A stretch of DNA of 64,000 bases, taken from NCBI GenBank assembly GCA_005784505.1, contig VCAZ01000005.1, forward strand, positions 5,645,001 through 5,709,000, written 5' to 3'. Positions within the stretch are counted from its first letter, which is position 1. Each line of letters begins with the position of its first letter. Positions 42,801 through 48,047 of this stretch are shown here, piece after piece. The notes below the pieces were generated by a model that had not been told where the DNA came from, searched no databases, and was given only the letters and a program-made list of their open reading frames with translations. The stretch is from Bagarius yarrelli (taxonomy: Eukaryota > Chordata > Actinopteri > Siluriformes > Sisoridae). A program made the position numbers and the translations under genes.

Positions 42801-45800
42801 TATGTACACAACCCATTATTCTGTACCAAACCTTCTCAGTAACACACATTAACATTATACAATAAACTAGAATTCGCCAGTATATAAACTCTAATGTTCA
42901 ATAGAAAAGCAACAACTAACGCACCATATGTATATAAATTATAAGTGAATTGTGGATTATTCTTCTGGGTTTGTTCGATATTTCTGGACATGTTTAATGT
43001 AAACTAAAAAACGGAACATAAATTGTAAAATGTCCTTCAGCCCCTGTTTACCATGAGCGTGCAGCAGCAGTCTATCCAGCCTTTTACTGAAAAGGATTAT
43101 GACCACCTTACCGAGCAGTTTGGAAAAAACGCGGTGAGTGTTCCTCTGTCTTCTGTATAACCCAGTCATGACTGAATCAGCTAAACCTTTTATACCCAAC
43201 TGCAATGTATGTTTCACACAGATGGCCATGCAGTTTATAACGCTGTACAGCTACGATGACATTGTAACAGCCAACATCGACGGCAGTTCAGGCTCGGTGT
43301 GGAGAATCAGTCCTCCCAGCAGAGAGGAACTAATTAAGGAGCTGAGAACCAGCCTGGTGGACATGACGCTGCGTCTGTCCTGGAACTTTCAACGGTTAGA
43401 CAGTGTAATACTGCTTTTCTGTAGCATAAATGCTTTAGGTTCTATAGTCATTTAATGTTGTGACTATGTGTATGTTATAGGGACTTGGGAAAGGGTGGAA
43501 CAGTGGAAAACACTTATGACAAGCACTCTATTAGTTTGGAGCCTGGAGACCCTGTAAGAGCAGATCTAGCTTCACTGCTAGCGGGCAATCGCACTGAGCC
43601 TGTGTAAGTGTTGACAGAATTATTAGCCAGTTACACATTTGTCTTTGTAATATTTTTATCTCATTATGCACTTCTTTGTCTCTCCCGTATTAGTCAAGTG
43701 CCTCACATGTTCCCCAACTACATTAGAGCCCCAAATGGAGCTGAGGCCAAACCTGTCAGTCAGCTGTATGAGGGTAAGTCTACCCTGTTTAATGAAAGAC
43801 AATGATGAACAAAAGAGAATGGGGTCAGTTTTACATACAGAATGAGTGGATGGATGGATGGATGGATGGTGGGTGAGTGTACGATTAGACGGATGGCCAG
43901 GCAGATGGATGAATGGTGGGTGGTTGGATGGATAGTTGGATAAAAGCGTGGATGGATGTATGTGTGGCTGAGTTTTAGTTTAGAGGGATAGGTGGGCAGA
44001 AAGCATGGATGGATAGAATAGTCGGCTAAGTGGGTGTGTTCATGGTCTGATGAATGGATGCTTTTGTGGGAAGTGATGGCTTAGTGGTTAAGGTGTTGGA
44101 TTGATACCAGAAAGACTGGGTCTCGATTTCCAGCACCACCAAGCCACCACTGTGGGCCCCTGAACCCCCAATTAATCAGTTGTAAATAAAAGAAATAAAA
44201 TGTAAGTCACTCTGTATAAAGGTGTCTGCCAAATGCTGTTAAAGTAAATGTAAAGAAGACCATTAAAGCATGTTTACATGGCAGGATGAACAGAAATGAT
44301 AGATAGAAGGCTCAGGAAAATTGATGGCTCATACCTGACAGTGTTTGTATTGTGACATTAAATGAAGCATATATACAGCTTTATAAAATATCTGATTCAT
44401 TGCACGGTCCCGAATTTGTATTAAACAGTTCCCTCTCTGTGGTCCTTTCACTCTTATTTCTAATTCTGCATTTACTGTTTCGCTCCAGGAGATGAAGAAG
44501 GCTATCAGAACGTGACACTCTCTCTAATGAGGGACGGCTCCCTAAATGGCACTGGAGCTCAAGAGTGGTGGGACATCAGCATTGCAAACTGCAGTGTGTC
44601 TGCGGGAACTTGCGGGGTTTTACCCATGGTCATCTTTAACGACAAAGTGAGCCCGCCCAGTCTGGGCTTCCTGGCTGGATACGGGTAAGCACTTGTGTGT
44701 GGTAAACTGGCCCTGGAGAGACCTGCTAAGTTTAGCGGGATTTTTTTTTTGAGAGTGAATTTAGAAATAGCAGTTGGGGTGAATCAGAAGTTCTGGATTA
44801 GGAGAAATGCTAAATTGCAGCAGTGTGTCACTCAGGGACTACAGGACACCTGCCTGCAGCTCCATCATAAGGCTTCATGACTCACACTGATTTTATTCAA
44901 AGGACTGAAGGAATAGTTTGATTGACATACATTATATAATAATAATGCATCAAAGTGTTAAAACTTTAAGTTCTTTCACTATGGTGCCTAATCTGTTTGA
45001 TTTTTTAATACCGTATATTTATATGCCCAAGACAAATGTACAAATAAATTGTTGTAAAAAATAAATGGTGTAATACAATTAAATAATGCCCTAAAAAAGC
45101 GGAGTGGTTAACACAAGCAGGTATAATACGTCAACCGTCACTTTACTTTAAATTGCAGCATAAATCATACCCAAGAGAGGAGAGATAAAAGAAGTAATTG
45201 CAGTAACAATGTAAATCACCTTCCTCTCCAAAAGTGTTATATTTATAGCAGAGAAATACAATAATAGGGGTGCCAGACGTAAGAGAATTTACAGTGTAAA
45301 AATGATTTCATCCCCTGCTGATTTTTTCTGTTTGCCCACTGACAAAATACAAAATACTCCTCCTCCTCCACCTCCTTCTTTAATCTCGGCAAGTTGAGCT
45401 GATGCCAGAGAGCTTTCACCCGTTTCTACTCTGAATTATTTAGCTAATTCTCAAGCAGAGGGACATTGCAGGCGCTACAGGATTTTAGTCCTTTACAGTG
45501 TGTTACCAGTTGTTTTCTTGGTGACTGTGGTCACAGGTGACTTCATCATAAACAAGATCTTTCCGTGTAGTTCTGGACTGATTTCTTACGGTTCTCATGA
45601 TCAGTGAATATCCACGAGTTGAGATCTTGCATGGGGGCCCAGACTGAGGGAGATTAACAGTAATATTTGTGTTTCTTCCATTTGCAAATATTCGCACCAT
45701 TCCAGCCTTATGTGGGTCTTGTCCCTGACATCTTTGGACAGCTCGTTGGTCTTGGCTGGCCATGGTGTTTGGTTGATTGCTTCTGTGGACAGGTGTCTTT

Positions 45801-46790
45801 TATACAGGTAACAAGCTGAGATAAGGAGCATTGACGAAAAGAGAGTCCCTTTAATAGAGTCTCAGCTCGTTTCCTGCATAAAAGTCAACCCCAACCATTA
45901 AAATTTTAGGCTGATCATTTTTTTGGCAGTGGGCAAACGTGCAAAATCAGCAGGGGATCAAATAATTTTCTCCTCACTGTGGGGGAACCTCTAACTGAAT
46001 TTACCTTTTAAATTGCAGGTGTAACATCAAATTTTTGCTTTTGTGATGCTTTAGGCAGATTAATGATTTTCAGTGTAATATAATTTGTCTGCCCGTCAAA
46101 TAGGATGCAAAGGCAAAAATGTTTGCTTTGACTTTAAGCTGAATTTGAGTTGATTCCTGGTAAGCTATGTGCTGAATTTGTAATATTTGGCATCAGTTGC
46201 ACTTCACACACTTTGGAAAGTGTATTGAATATAGTTTTGCAGTAAACAGTAAGTGTGGGTCACGTCCAAAACACGAGTCAAGTCTGTTTTACCTGTGTGA
46301 CACCAGACGCAGGACTTGTCAAAAGTAGAATTAAAGGAGGCAATTTTTAGAGGTACAACATTATCAATGACTTTCATGGAACCAGCAATGCCAAGCCATC
46401 TATGATGACAATCCCTCCTCAGTAATGTGCTTCACCAGTCAGAGTGAAATGTGTGATTTTGGACGGCACACACTTATTTGTTTGCTGTGTTAGTCAGGGC
46501 AAGACTGTACTTACATCTTGTTCTTTTTCTGCAGGATCATGGGACTGTATGTGTCTGTGGTGCTGGTTATTGGTAAGTTTGTACGCGGTTTCTTCAGTGA
46601 GATCTCTCACTCCATCATGTTCGAGGAACTGCCATGCGTCGACCGCATCCTCAAGTTGTGCACAGACATCTTCCTGGTGCGTGAGACAGGCGAATTGGAG
46701 CTCGAGGAAGAACTTTATTCCAAACTCATCTTCCTCTACAGATCACCTGAGACTATGATCAAATGGACCAGGGAGAAGGAGGACAACTAG
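287..46790 (+). CDS. piezo1: Piezo-type mechanosensitive ion channel component 1 (5' end outside window)
   Basis: Mechanically gated, non-selective cation channel of the plasma membrane, a homotrimer. Coding exons: 287-494, 1910-2123, 4868-5042, 5131-5205, 6081-6177, 6927-7042, 7233-7493, 8375-8480, 8728-8909, 9350-9498, 9783-9977, 10504-10592, 10694-10857, 12625-12801, 13374-13499, 14598-14798, 14981-15185, 16158-16262, 16393-16549, 18280-18523, 18672-18768, 19088-19253, 19571-19660, 19928-20004, 20347-20418, 24971-25068, 25178-25307, 26177-26257, 26906-27081, 27194-27309, 30697-30849, 31624-31882, 32366-32554, 32673-32856, 32994-33105, 33236-33383, 34294-34508, 35059-35217, 37012-37159, 40223-40411, 43041-43133, 43222-43394, 43481-43603, 43694-43773, 44489-44684, 46535-46790. 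Every junction is GT-AG and every phase closes: 7026 bases, no internal stop. Human PIEZO1 has 2521 residues, so about 160 N-terminal residues are missing upstream. PIEZO1 rather than PIEZO2: the C-terminal helix reads GKFVRGFF (PIEZO2 has REFF) and the neighbour is ctu2. Exon edges are inferred by eye, without transcript support. Confidence 0.97.
501..541 (+). repeat. (CA)n microsatellite starting six bases inside a piezo1 intron
   Basis: Alternating CA begins at 501 and runs about 40 bases, almost touching the donor at 495-496 (GTGCGAGACACAC). Intronic CA repeats next to donors are known hnRNP L targets; an effect here is inference. Confidence 0.9.
1000..1510 (+). repeat. 500-base CT-rich polypyrimidine tract
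   Basis: Irregular repeats of CTCACTGTCTCTGTCTCTCCT with only rare purines across about 500 bases in piezo1 intron w1. Open frames over it are low complexity and not genes. The rest of the intron (542-999, 1511-1909) shows nothing recognisable. Confidence 0.9.
2695..2897 (+). repeat. tRNA-derived SINE-like element
   Basis: Has a B-box-like GGGTTCAACTACTGGC near 2751, a middle part with GAGCAAGACCC, and a 3' end reading GGGGTCTGCCAAATGGCAGAAATG, the layout of several other copies here. Old and diverged. Confidence 0.65.
3024..3210 (-). repeat. SINE-like element, antisense
   Basis: Starts with TTTACATTTACATTTATGG, includes CTTGCTCAGGGGCCCACC and ends AGCAGTCCAACA. This is the reverse of the family seen at 12235-12430. 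Confidence 0.6.
3225..3665 (-). mobile_element. L2-type LINE 3' fragment, antisense to piezo1
   Basis: The minus strand encodes degraded ORF2 C-terminal sequence (SRTAARILTVNRSREHIIPVLEPLRWLP in broken frame), which matches the region just before the end of fish L2-clade ORF2. No RT catalytic motif is present. Confidence 0.7.
3838..4438 (+). repeat. 34-bp minisatellite
   Basis: About 17 imperfect copies of a G/T-rich unit (GATGTCAGTGTTGAGGTGTT plus AATGGTGGTGATGG). The period is measured from GATGTCAG at 3887 to GATGTCAG at 3921. Variant units (GGTGCTGATG, GGAGCTGATG) cluster toward the 3' side. Confidence 0.95.
4628..4665 (+). repeat. Uninterrupted run of 38 G
   Basis: Homopolymer in piezo1 intron w2, about 200 bases before exon 4868-5042. 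It could be a true tract or a sequencing or assembly length error. Confidence 0.85.
4783..4826 (+). repeat. (CA)n microsatellite
   Basis: About 40 bases of CA followed by GCGCG, 40 bases upstream of the acceptor of exon 4868-5042. Confidence 0.9.
5206..6080 (+). other. piezo1 intron w4, nothing recognised
   Basis: AT-rich, single copy in appearance, no repeat or coding signal seen. It ends in a T-run and ATTACAG. Confidence 0.6.
6240..6348 (-). repeat. SINE fragment, antisense
   Basis: AGGGCCTTGCTCAGGGGCTC, ACAGTGGCAGCTTGG and CAGTCCAACACC match other copies in the window in reverse. The remainder of the intron to 6892 shows nothing recognisable. Confidence 0.6.
6893..6922 (+). repeat. (TG)n tract directly before the acceptor of exon 6927-7042
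   Basis: TG repeats run into GACAG with almost no polypyrimidine stretch between, an arrangement like the CFTR exon 9 acceptor. The exon is 116 bases, so skipping it would shift the frame. Confidence 0.9.
7494..8374 (+). other. piezo1 intron w7, nothing recognised
   Basis: AT-rich sequence without coding or repeat signals that I can name. It ends in CTTGCCCAG. Confidence 0.6.
8375..13499 (+). CDS. piezo1: piezo1 exons w8-w15: middle blade
   Basis: Exons 8375-8480, 8728-8909, 9350-9498, 9783-9977, 10504-10592, 10694-10857, 12625-12801 and 13374-13499. They contain hallmark blade motifs shared with human PIEZO1, such as YAKYWIYVCGGMF, VSFAGRLV, GFFLLACILQLHYFH, FRPMASCLSTVW and VDPANWFG. Exon 10504-10592 is an acidic cytosolic linker (EEEDLSTGLGDEESEDE). 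The donor of 9783-9977 (CA followed by GTGCTC) is weak. It was chosen because it is the only nearby GT that keeps the frame into the next exon, giving a Gln codon across the junction. The donor of 10694-10857 (GTCTGT) is also weak. Confidence 0.94.
9300..9337 (+). repeat. (TC)n tract serving as polypyrimidine tract
   Basis: About 19 TC units followed by TGTCCCTCTTTAG, the acceptor of exon 9350-9498. Length variation here would change the strength of this 3' splice site. Confidence 0.9.
10125..10322 (-). repeat. tRNA-derived SINE, antisense
   Basis: Reverse of the copies at 15395 and 30385: GTCAGAGCGCAGGGTCAGC, CAGGAGGGGTTAAGGGTCTT, GGGGCTTTAGATC and CAGCTTAACCAATGAGCCGC (promoter end). Confidence 0.75.
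10905..11035 (-). repeat. SINE-like fragment, antisense
   Basis: CATTTGGCAGACGCTGTTAT, ATACAGCTGAGCAATTAGGG and CCCAACAGTGGTAACTTGG match the reverse of the 12235-12430 family. Confidence 0.7.
11064..11880 (-). mobile_element. L2-type LINE 3' end, antisense to piezo1
   Basis: The minus strand encodes about 190 residues of the ORF2 C terminus (RSCRFILPNIRRVRPFL, LVISKLDYCNSLLAGLP, MIQNAAARVVFNL, ESLAIFKRRLKTHLF-like ending), with frame damage in the middle. The 3' tail lies at 11064-11120 (CATTTAGCAGACGAAGCTC). Same family as 48600-49200. Confidence 0.8.
12235..12430 (+). repeat. SINE-like element
   Basis: TGGTTAAGATGTTGGAATTC, B-box-like CGTGGGTTTAATTCCCAGC, CCTGAGCAAGGCCC and the 3' end AAGAGCGTCTGCTAAATG. 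Confidence 0.75.
12845..12872 (+). repeat. (AT)n microsatellite
   Basis: About 14 TA units, 45 bases after the donor of exon 12625-12801. The rest of that intron shows a short CA run near 13062 and nothing else. Confidence 0.85.
13738..13965 (+). repeat. Dispersed repeat of unknown class, copy 1
   Basis: Shares with 31285-31545 a series of blocks in the same order: GCCGCACTGCA/GCCGCAATGTG, ATTATAGCCGACTGCACCA/ATTATAGTCGACCGCACCA, AAGTTTAATAAGAG, and GACGCAAGAAACAATCACTT/GACACAAGAAACAATCACTT. No coding capacity. Confidence 0.7.
14466..14520 (+). repeat. Short repeat tail
   Basis: GGGACCCAGTGTAGGATAAG and AGAAAATAGATGGATAAATG resemble a widespread vertebrate interspersed-repeat tail ending in GATG units. 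It lies about 80 bases upstream of exon 14598-14798. Confidence 0.45.
14598..18768 (+). CDS. piezo1: piezo1 exons w16-w21: middle-distal blade
   Basis: Exons 14598-14798, 14981-15185, 16158-16262, 16393-16549, 18280-18523 and 18672-18768. Motifs matching human PIEZO1 include YKFGLEICF (across a junction), NVIGQRMNFLV, LCVGMPPALCIDYPWRW, ALIKWLYLPDF, RISVFGLGYLLACF and WVIQLFSLVCTVKGYYD. The donor after 14798 is GTTTTT, the poorest in the gene, although the frame and homology fix the junction. The transmembrane segments are strongly hydrophobic and evenly spaced, as expected for repeated four-helix units. Confidence 0.95.
15395..15622 (+). repeat. tRNA-derived SINE
   Basis: A-box-like TGGTTAAGGTGCTGAGTTGC, B box GGGTTCAAGCCCC, body CTGACCCTGCGCTCTGACCC and tail CTTGCACAATGACAATAAAG. 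This is the most complete copy with that tail. Confidence 0.8.
16770..17455 (-). mobile_element. L2-clade LINE (family A) 3' end, antisense to piezo1
   Basis: On the minus strand the element ends with the fish L2-type tail AAAGTGCTATACAAATAAAA then CTGAATTGAA. It encodes broken ORF2 C-terminal sequence (PQYLSELLVSYVPPRLLRS, SLPMYVRESDTVSVFKSRL). Same family as 21312, 27447 and 37369. Confidence 0.85.
17600..18225 (+). repeat. Mosaic repeat ending in a LINE/SINE-type tail
   Basis: 17635-18060 holds GC-richer sequence with short frames and TACCATACGTAACCCGAGAC, which I cannot classify. 18095-18225 (CAAAGCGGCTTTGACACAAT then ATATAAACATGACTTGACTT) is the reverse counterpart of 25720-26065. Confidence 0.5.
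19088..20418 (+). CDS. piezo1: piezo1 exons w22-w25: beam and lysine-rich segment
   Basis: Exons 19088-19253, 19571-19660, 19928-20004 and 20347-20418. They start with the conserved LPVEEAGIIWDS and FFFLLLQRRVF stretch and run into the long intracellular helix known as the beam in mouse Piezo1 structures (GFELFNASIIKNV, then charged KKSIQQLKSS and MKRIRDKQQRY). Exon 20347-20418 encodes a run of lysines and glutamates (SPKKKKEKKKKKEW) before the conserved WYRPWIDHAT. The poly-Lys run replaces a Pro/Gly-rich linker in human. Confidence 0.95.
20490..21310 (+). repeat. 48-bp minisatellite (CTCACT-rich)
   Basis: Begins with about three 34-base units, then about 14 copies of a 48-base unit (AGTTATTCCCTCACATTATC AATCCCTTACCCACTCACTC then ACTCACCC). 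The period is measured from AGTTATT at 20844 to 20892. The array abuts the tail of the next LINE. Confidence 0.93.
21312..24045 (-). mobile_element. 5'-truncated L2-clade LINE (family A) with near-intact RT, antisense to piezo1
   Basis: Reading the minus strand: linker upstream of RT (AWKEGILAYKKAL), then from 23429 down to 22728 an open 233-residue RT stretch. It has the palm Asp block LDLSAAFDTIDHNIL, the PQGSVLGPLLFSLYM block and catalytic YADDTQLY. A frameshift near 22710-22730 separates it from the C-terminal part (MGVILDSNLSFVAHVDNITR, SRLDYCNALLSG). A long 3' UTR follows, ending in the AAAAAGCGCCAAACAAATAA tail. No endonuclease domain, so it is a dead copy. A (GA)n tract sits at 21770-21800. 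Confidence 0.92.
24046..24218 (-). repeat. SINE-like element, antisense
   Basis: TTTACATCAGACGCCCTTAT, ACAACTGAGCAATTGGGG, CTTGCTCAGGGGCCCAACAG and GGCGGTCCAACACCTTAACC match the reverse of the 12235 family. It directly abuts the 5' end of the LINE. Confidence 0.75.
24225..24300 (-). mobile_element. Short Tc1-like scrap
   Basis: CAGCCCTGTTTACATGATGC and TGCCACCATCACGCTTCACT resemble the region of fish Tc1 transposases around the middle catalytic domain. Too short to be sure. 24300-24970 shows nothing recognisable. Confidence 0.35.
24971..30849 (+). CDS. piezo1: piezo1 exons w26-w31: cytosolic linker around the beam-to-clasp region
   Basis: Exons 24971-25068, 25178-25307, 26177-26257, 26906-27081, 27194-27309 and 30697-30849. 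Conserved anchors are HSGDYYLFESDSEDED, FQLAYQAWVTSAKQVL, and RILDMLKFLWVLCLAMVD. The rest is charged and low in conservation, as in mammals, where this region is largely disordered. Exons 26177-26257, 27194-27309 and 30697-30849 are supported mainly by phase closure and splice sites. The 81-base exon 26177-26257 has a frame-neutral length and could be skipped without a frameshift. Confidence 0.9.
25720..26065 (-). repeat. LINE/SINE 3' tail (family C), antisense
   Basis: Starts TGTCAAGTCAAGTCACCTTT, then ATATTGCACTTTTAACAATC, GAAGCAGCTTTGCAGAATC and a GGTGACAGCGGCAAGAAAC block of the kind found in fish LINE 3' UTRs. Counterpart of 18095-18225. Confidence 0.55.
26258..26905 (+). other. piezo1 intron w28, nothing recognised
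   Basis: AT-rich sequence with no clear repeat or coding signal. It contains ATCAGGGGTCTCCAAACTAC near 26370, which looks like the edge of an interspersed repeat but is too short to class. Confidence 0.5.
27447..28440 (-). mobile_element. L2-clade LINE (family A) 3' UTR and ORF2 end, antisense to piezo1
   Basis: Begins on the plus strand with AATTCAATTCAATTCAATTT and GTATAGCGCTTTTTACAG (reverse of the family A tail). A long stretch (27985-28280) is nearly identical to 21880-22170 of the 21312 copy, including TGGACTCCGGCAAGACTAAC. This indicates two fairly recent insertions of one family. Confidence 0.88.
28441..29080 (+). other. Intron segment between two mobile elements
   Basis: No coding signal. 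Purine-rich around 28940-28990. May be further degraded repeat. Confidence 0.4.
29085..29905 (-). pseudogene. Tc1-like transposon remnant, antisense
   Basis: The minus strand encodes degraded Tc1 transposase: the helix-turn-helix part near 29773-29588 (GYKTIAKEFVEKVTTVGVII, YKWRKH), and on the plus strand CCAGTCCTCTTTGCAATTCC, CATAATGTTTCCACCTCCAT and TTGAGTTTGATCTTATCTGA in the order expected of the catalytic domain. Several frameshifts; no clean inverted repeats seen. Confidence 0.75.
30385..30665 (+). repeat. tRNA-derived SINE
   Basis: GGGTGGCTCAAATGGTTAAG, GGTTCAAGCCCCACC, AGCTGACCCTGCGCTCTGAC and the tail TTGCACAATGACAATGAATT, followed by a TTCTATTCTATTCTA run. It ends about 30 bases before exon 30697-30849. 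Confidence 0.82.
31285..31545 (+). repeat. Dispersed repeat of unknown class, copy 2
   Basis: Same ordered blocks as 13738-13965, with about 30 extra bases in the middle. Lies some 80 bases before exon 31624-31882. Confidence 0.7.
31624..33383 (+). CDS. piezo1: piezo1 exons w32-w36: last blade repeat and basic linker
   Basis: Exons 31624-31882, 32366-32554, 32673-32856, 32994-33105 and 33236-33383. Very strong identity to human PIEZO1 at VLPVLIFLWAMLSIPRPSK, FQFGFFPWN, NKPYFPPRILGLEKTD, RYGLWDHE, HTEYRAATDVYALMFL and FGFWAFG. The end of 32673-32856 and all of 32994-33105 encode a Lys/Arg-rich cytosolic linker (KETKKKKTKGQRRKEA). The donor of 32994-33105 uses the GTAAGA beginning at 33106. 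Confidence 0.96.
32065..32242 (+). repeat. tRNA-derived SINE, internally shortened
   Basis: GTGGCTCAAATGGTTAAGG, GGTTCAAGCCCCACCACCGG, then GCTGACCCTGCACAATGAC. About 60 bases of the usual body are missing between CCCTGC and CACAATGAC. Confidence 0.8.
33384..34293 (+). other. piezo1 intron w36 with a SINE scrap
   Basis: Mostly unrecognised AT-rich sequence. 34050-34185 (TTTGGCAGATGTCCTCATAC, CAACTGTTCAGTTCTGAG, TTAAGCACTGAGCCAC) looks like a worn antisense SINE. Confidence 0.5.
34294..40411 (+). CDS. piezo1: piezo1 exons w37-w40: TM35-36 region, anchor and outer pore helix
   Basis: Exons 34294-34508, 35059-35217, 37012-37159 and 40223-40411. The order matches known Piezo1 topology: SDDQVPEAFLVMLLIQFST and DRALYLRK, the anchor (LWYFVKCIYF, YQIRCGYPTRILGNF, FRLVPFLVELRAVMDW), then the polybasic KGQKKKKIVKYG motif, a site of lipid modulation in mammalian Piezo1, and the outer helix (GGIIIFFLICIIWFPLLF). 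Each exon is separated by a large repeat-filled intron, yet all are intact. Confidence 0.97.
34509..35058 (+). other. piezo1 intron w37, nothing recognised
   Basis: Very AT-rich, no repeat or coding signal seen. It ends in a T-run and CTGTGCAG. Confidence 0.55.
35230..36925 (+). repeat. 40-bp minisatellite, array 1
   Basis: About 42 imperfect copies of a unit built from ACCAAACAAACCCCAACATT and ACCAAACCCTAACATTCTCT, period 40 (35581 to 35621). Almost no G on the + strand; CCCTAA is frequent. It fills the whole intron between exons 35059-35217 and 37012-37159. Confidence 0.96.
37369..39970 (-). mobile_element. Worn L2-clade LINE (family A), antisense to piezo1
   Basis: Begins with the reverse tail (TTTATTTGTATAGCGCTTTT) and continues through 3' UTR, ORF2 C terminus (38315-38133 minus, VIIDSNLPFETHVDNITRIA), RT remnants and, near 39612-39430, the endonuclease end (THKAGQSLDLILSF, SFISYLPKLS). 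More decayed than the 21312 copy and lacking an open RT. Confidence 0.85.
38639..38716 (+). mobile_element. 78-base L2 (family A) tail inserted in opposite orientation
   Basis: CTTTGTGACAATGATCACTG and AAAAAGCGCTATACAAGTTA, then TTGAATTGAAATTGAA, interrupt the antisense LINE. AAATAG occurs on both sides (38633-38638 and 38717-38722), consistent with a target-site duplication. Removing it restores the uninterrupted sequence seen at 23110 in the other copy. Confidence 0.85.
40675..42720 (+). repeat. 40-bp minisatellite, array 2
   Basis: Same unit family as 35230-36925 (ACCAAACAAACCCCAACATT, ACCAAACCCCAACATTCTCT), about 50 copies, with more half-unit deletions and CCCCAA in place of CCCTAA. It lies in the intron between exons 40223-40411 and 43041-43133. 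Open frames over it are repeat artefacts. Confidence 0.96.
43041..46790 (+). CDS. piezo1: piezo1 exons w41-w46: extracellular cap, inner pore helix and C-terminal domain
   Basis: Exons 43041-43133, 43222-43394, 43481-43603, 43694-43773 and 44489-44684 encode the cap (C-terminal extracellular domain) with SSGSVWRISPPSREEL, MFPNYIRAPNGAEAKP and KVSPPSLGFLAGYG. An acidic GDEEGY stands where mammals have the DEEED-type motif linked to cation selectivity. The terminal exon 46535-46790 holds the inner helix (MGLYVSVVLVIGKFVRGFF) and the intracellular gate motif MFEELPC, and ends SPETMIKWTREKEDN before the TAG at 46788-46790. The Arg of KFVRG corresponds to human R2456, mutated in hereditary xerocytosis, and is retained here. 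Confidence 0.97.
43848..44062 (+). repeat. GGAT-rich simple repeat
   Basis: Repeated GGATGGATGGAT with GTGGGTG variants, decaying toward the 3' side, in the intron after exon 43694-43773. Confidence 0.85.
44065..44268 (+). repeat. SINE-like element
   Basis: GTGGTTAAGGTGTTGGATTG, GGTCTCGATTTCCAGCACC, GTGGGCCCCTGAACCCCC, ending GTCTGCCAAATGCTGTT. Confidence 0.7.
44685..45291 (+). other. 5' part of piezo1 intron w45, nothing recognised
   Basis: AT-rich, no repeat identified. Open frames here have no conserved content. Confidence 0.5.
45292..45979 (-). mobile_element. Internally deleted Tc1-like transposon
   Basis: Inverted ends match: the left end CAGTGTAAAAATGATTTCAT then CCCCTGCTGATTTTTTCTG, and the right end in reverse CAGTGAGGAGAAAATTATTT then GATCCCCTGCTGATTTTGC. 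A TA dinucleotide flanks the left side (45290-45291). The minus strand keeps only the N-terminal transposase part (NITVNLPQSGPPCKIS, RTTRKDL). 688 bases versus about 1.6 kb for a full element. Confidence 0.85.
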
Positions 46791-47950
46791 CCCACTTTTC
46801 TGCCAGGGTGTCGCTTTAGCAGCGTTGCTCGGCGCAGCACATCCCTTTAGGCCTTTCCTGCTGGTTGAGCAGAGGTTCAGGTGAAATTTTCAGCTGTGAT
46901 GTTTAAGGAGCACAGAGTCTGAAGCACTTTCATTCCTTACGCTGCTCTGCTGTGTAATGGTATGTATGAGACAAAGAGGGAATCGGGCTCTGCAGGTGGC
47001 GCTGTGTGGATTTCTGTGCAGTGTAGAGCCTTACTGTGTGAATGTGACTTTCTACCTAGTTCTTAATTCTGTCTTTGAGTGCACAGACACTATTGTAATG
47101 AAAATGAAACTGTTTACATATAGAATGTTTCCTGCAGAAGGGCATGTTTTAAATGGTTATTTTGGGAAAGGGTCAAATATAGAAAGTCAGAAAAAAAGAA
47201 TGTTACTTTAAAGAACTGGTTCTTAAAAATGGACAGCATTTCCTGTCTCTAAAGCATCAGTCAAAATTTGATTCTTTAGTTTTGAACTTTGGCTGTTGAC
47301 ACCAGGTAATTATAACTGTTATAAATCACATCACTGAACATCTAGAAACATCACTGAAACCTGACAGACATATATACAGATGGACATTTTTGGGTTAAAA
47401 AAACACTAAAGAAAAAACACAAGGACGTGTCTCCTTGATAAATTACTGTGTTAAATGACCATAAGGCTTTACAGACAGTAACACGTTTCTACACCTCGTG
47501 TTACACATTTTTCACTAAACTACTATTTAGCTACAAATGTGCCAAATTTCTAATCAAACATGGCTGGAGGGGTTTATTATACAGGTTTGATGGCTTTTTA
47601 TAAAATATATATATTTATTCATATCAAATTATTTTCTACATTCACTAATGGGGCTATTAAAAATCTTGGTGACAGACTTTTTCAGATTTACTTCTTATAT
47701 ATATATGATTAAACGCAGTGATGCACAGCTGCATCACAACTTCTGCCTTTTACTTGTCTTTAAACAGAACAGCTGGAATTTATTGAGAATAAAAGCGAGC
47801 AATAAACCAGCTGGAATTTACTGCTATAATAAATTTATCAAACACTTTGCACATCTTGTACTTTTATAAAAATCAGTGAGAAAATGCAAAACTGGAATTA
47901 CATTTTTATTACATTCACTTCAATAAAATACATGAAATTAAAATGGCCAT
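46791..47950 (+). other. piezo1: piezo1 3' UTR with candidate poly(A) signals
   Basis: No coding signal follows the stop. AATAAA hexamers on the + strand lie at 47788-47793, 47801-47806, 47828-47833, 47922-47927 and 47964-47969, so the 3' UTR could be about 1.0 to 1.2 kb. Which signal is used cannot be told from sequence. Confidence 0.6.
47905..47910 (-). terminator. Candidate ctu2 poly(A) signal (AATAAA on the minus strand)
   Basis: The plus-strand TTTATT, 138 bases past the ctu2 stop, is the first AATAAA on the minus strand after the stop. It lies downstream (in the piezo1 direction) of piezo1 signals at 47922 and 47964, so the two 3' ends probably overlap. Confidence 0.5.
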
Positions 47951-48047
47951 TGCGCTGTGGATAAATAAAATAATCTTCTATAAAGCTGATGGTGTGTGTG
48001 TTTCACTCTAACATAAATGCTGCCAGCCTCATCTGATAAACAGTCAG

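Noticed and set aside
287..46790. piezo2 instead of piezo1
   Set aside because: C-terminal residues (KFVRGFF, ELPCVDR) and the ctu2 neighbour match PIEZO1; PIEZO2 has different residues there.
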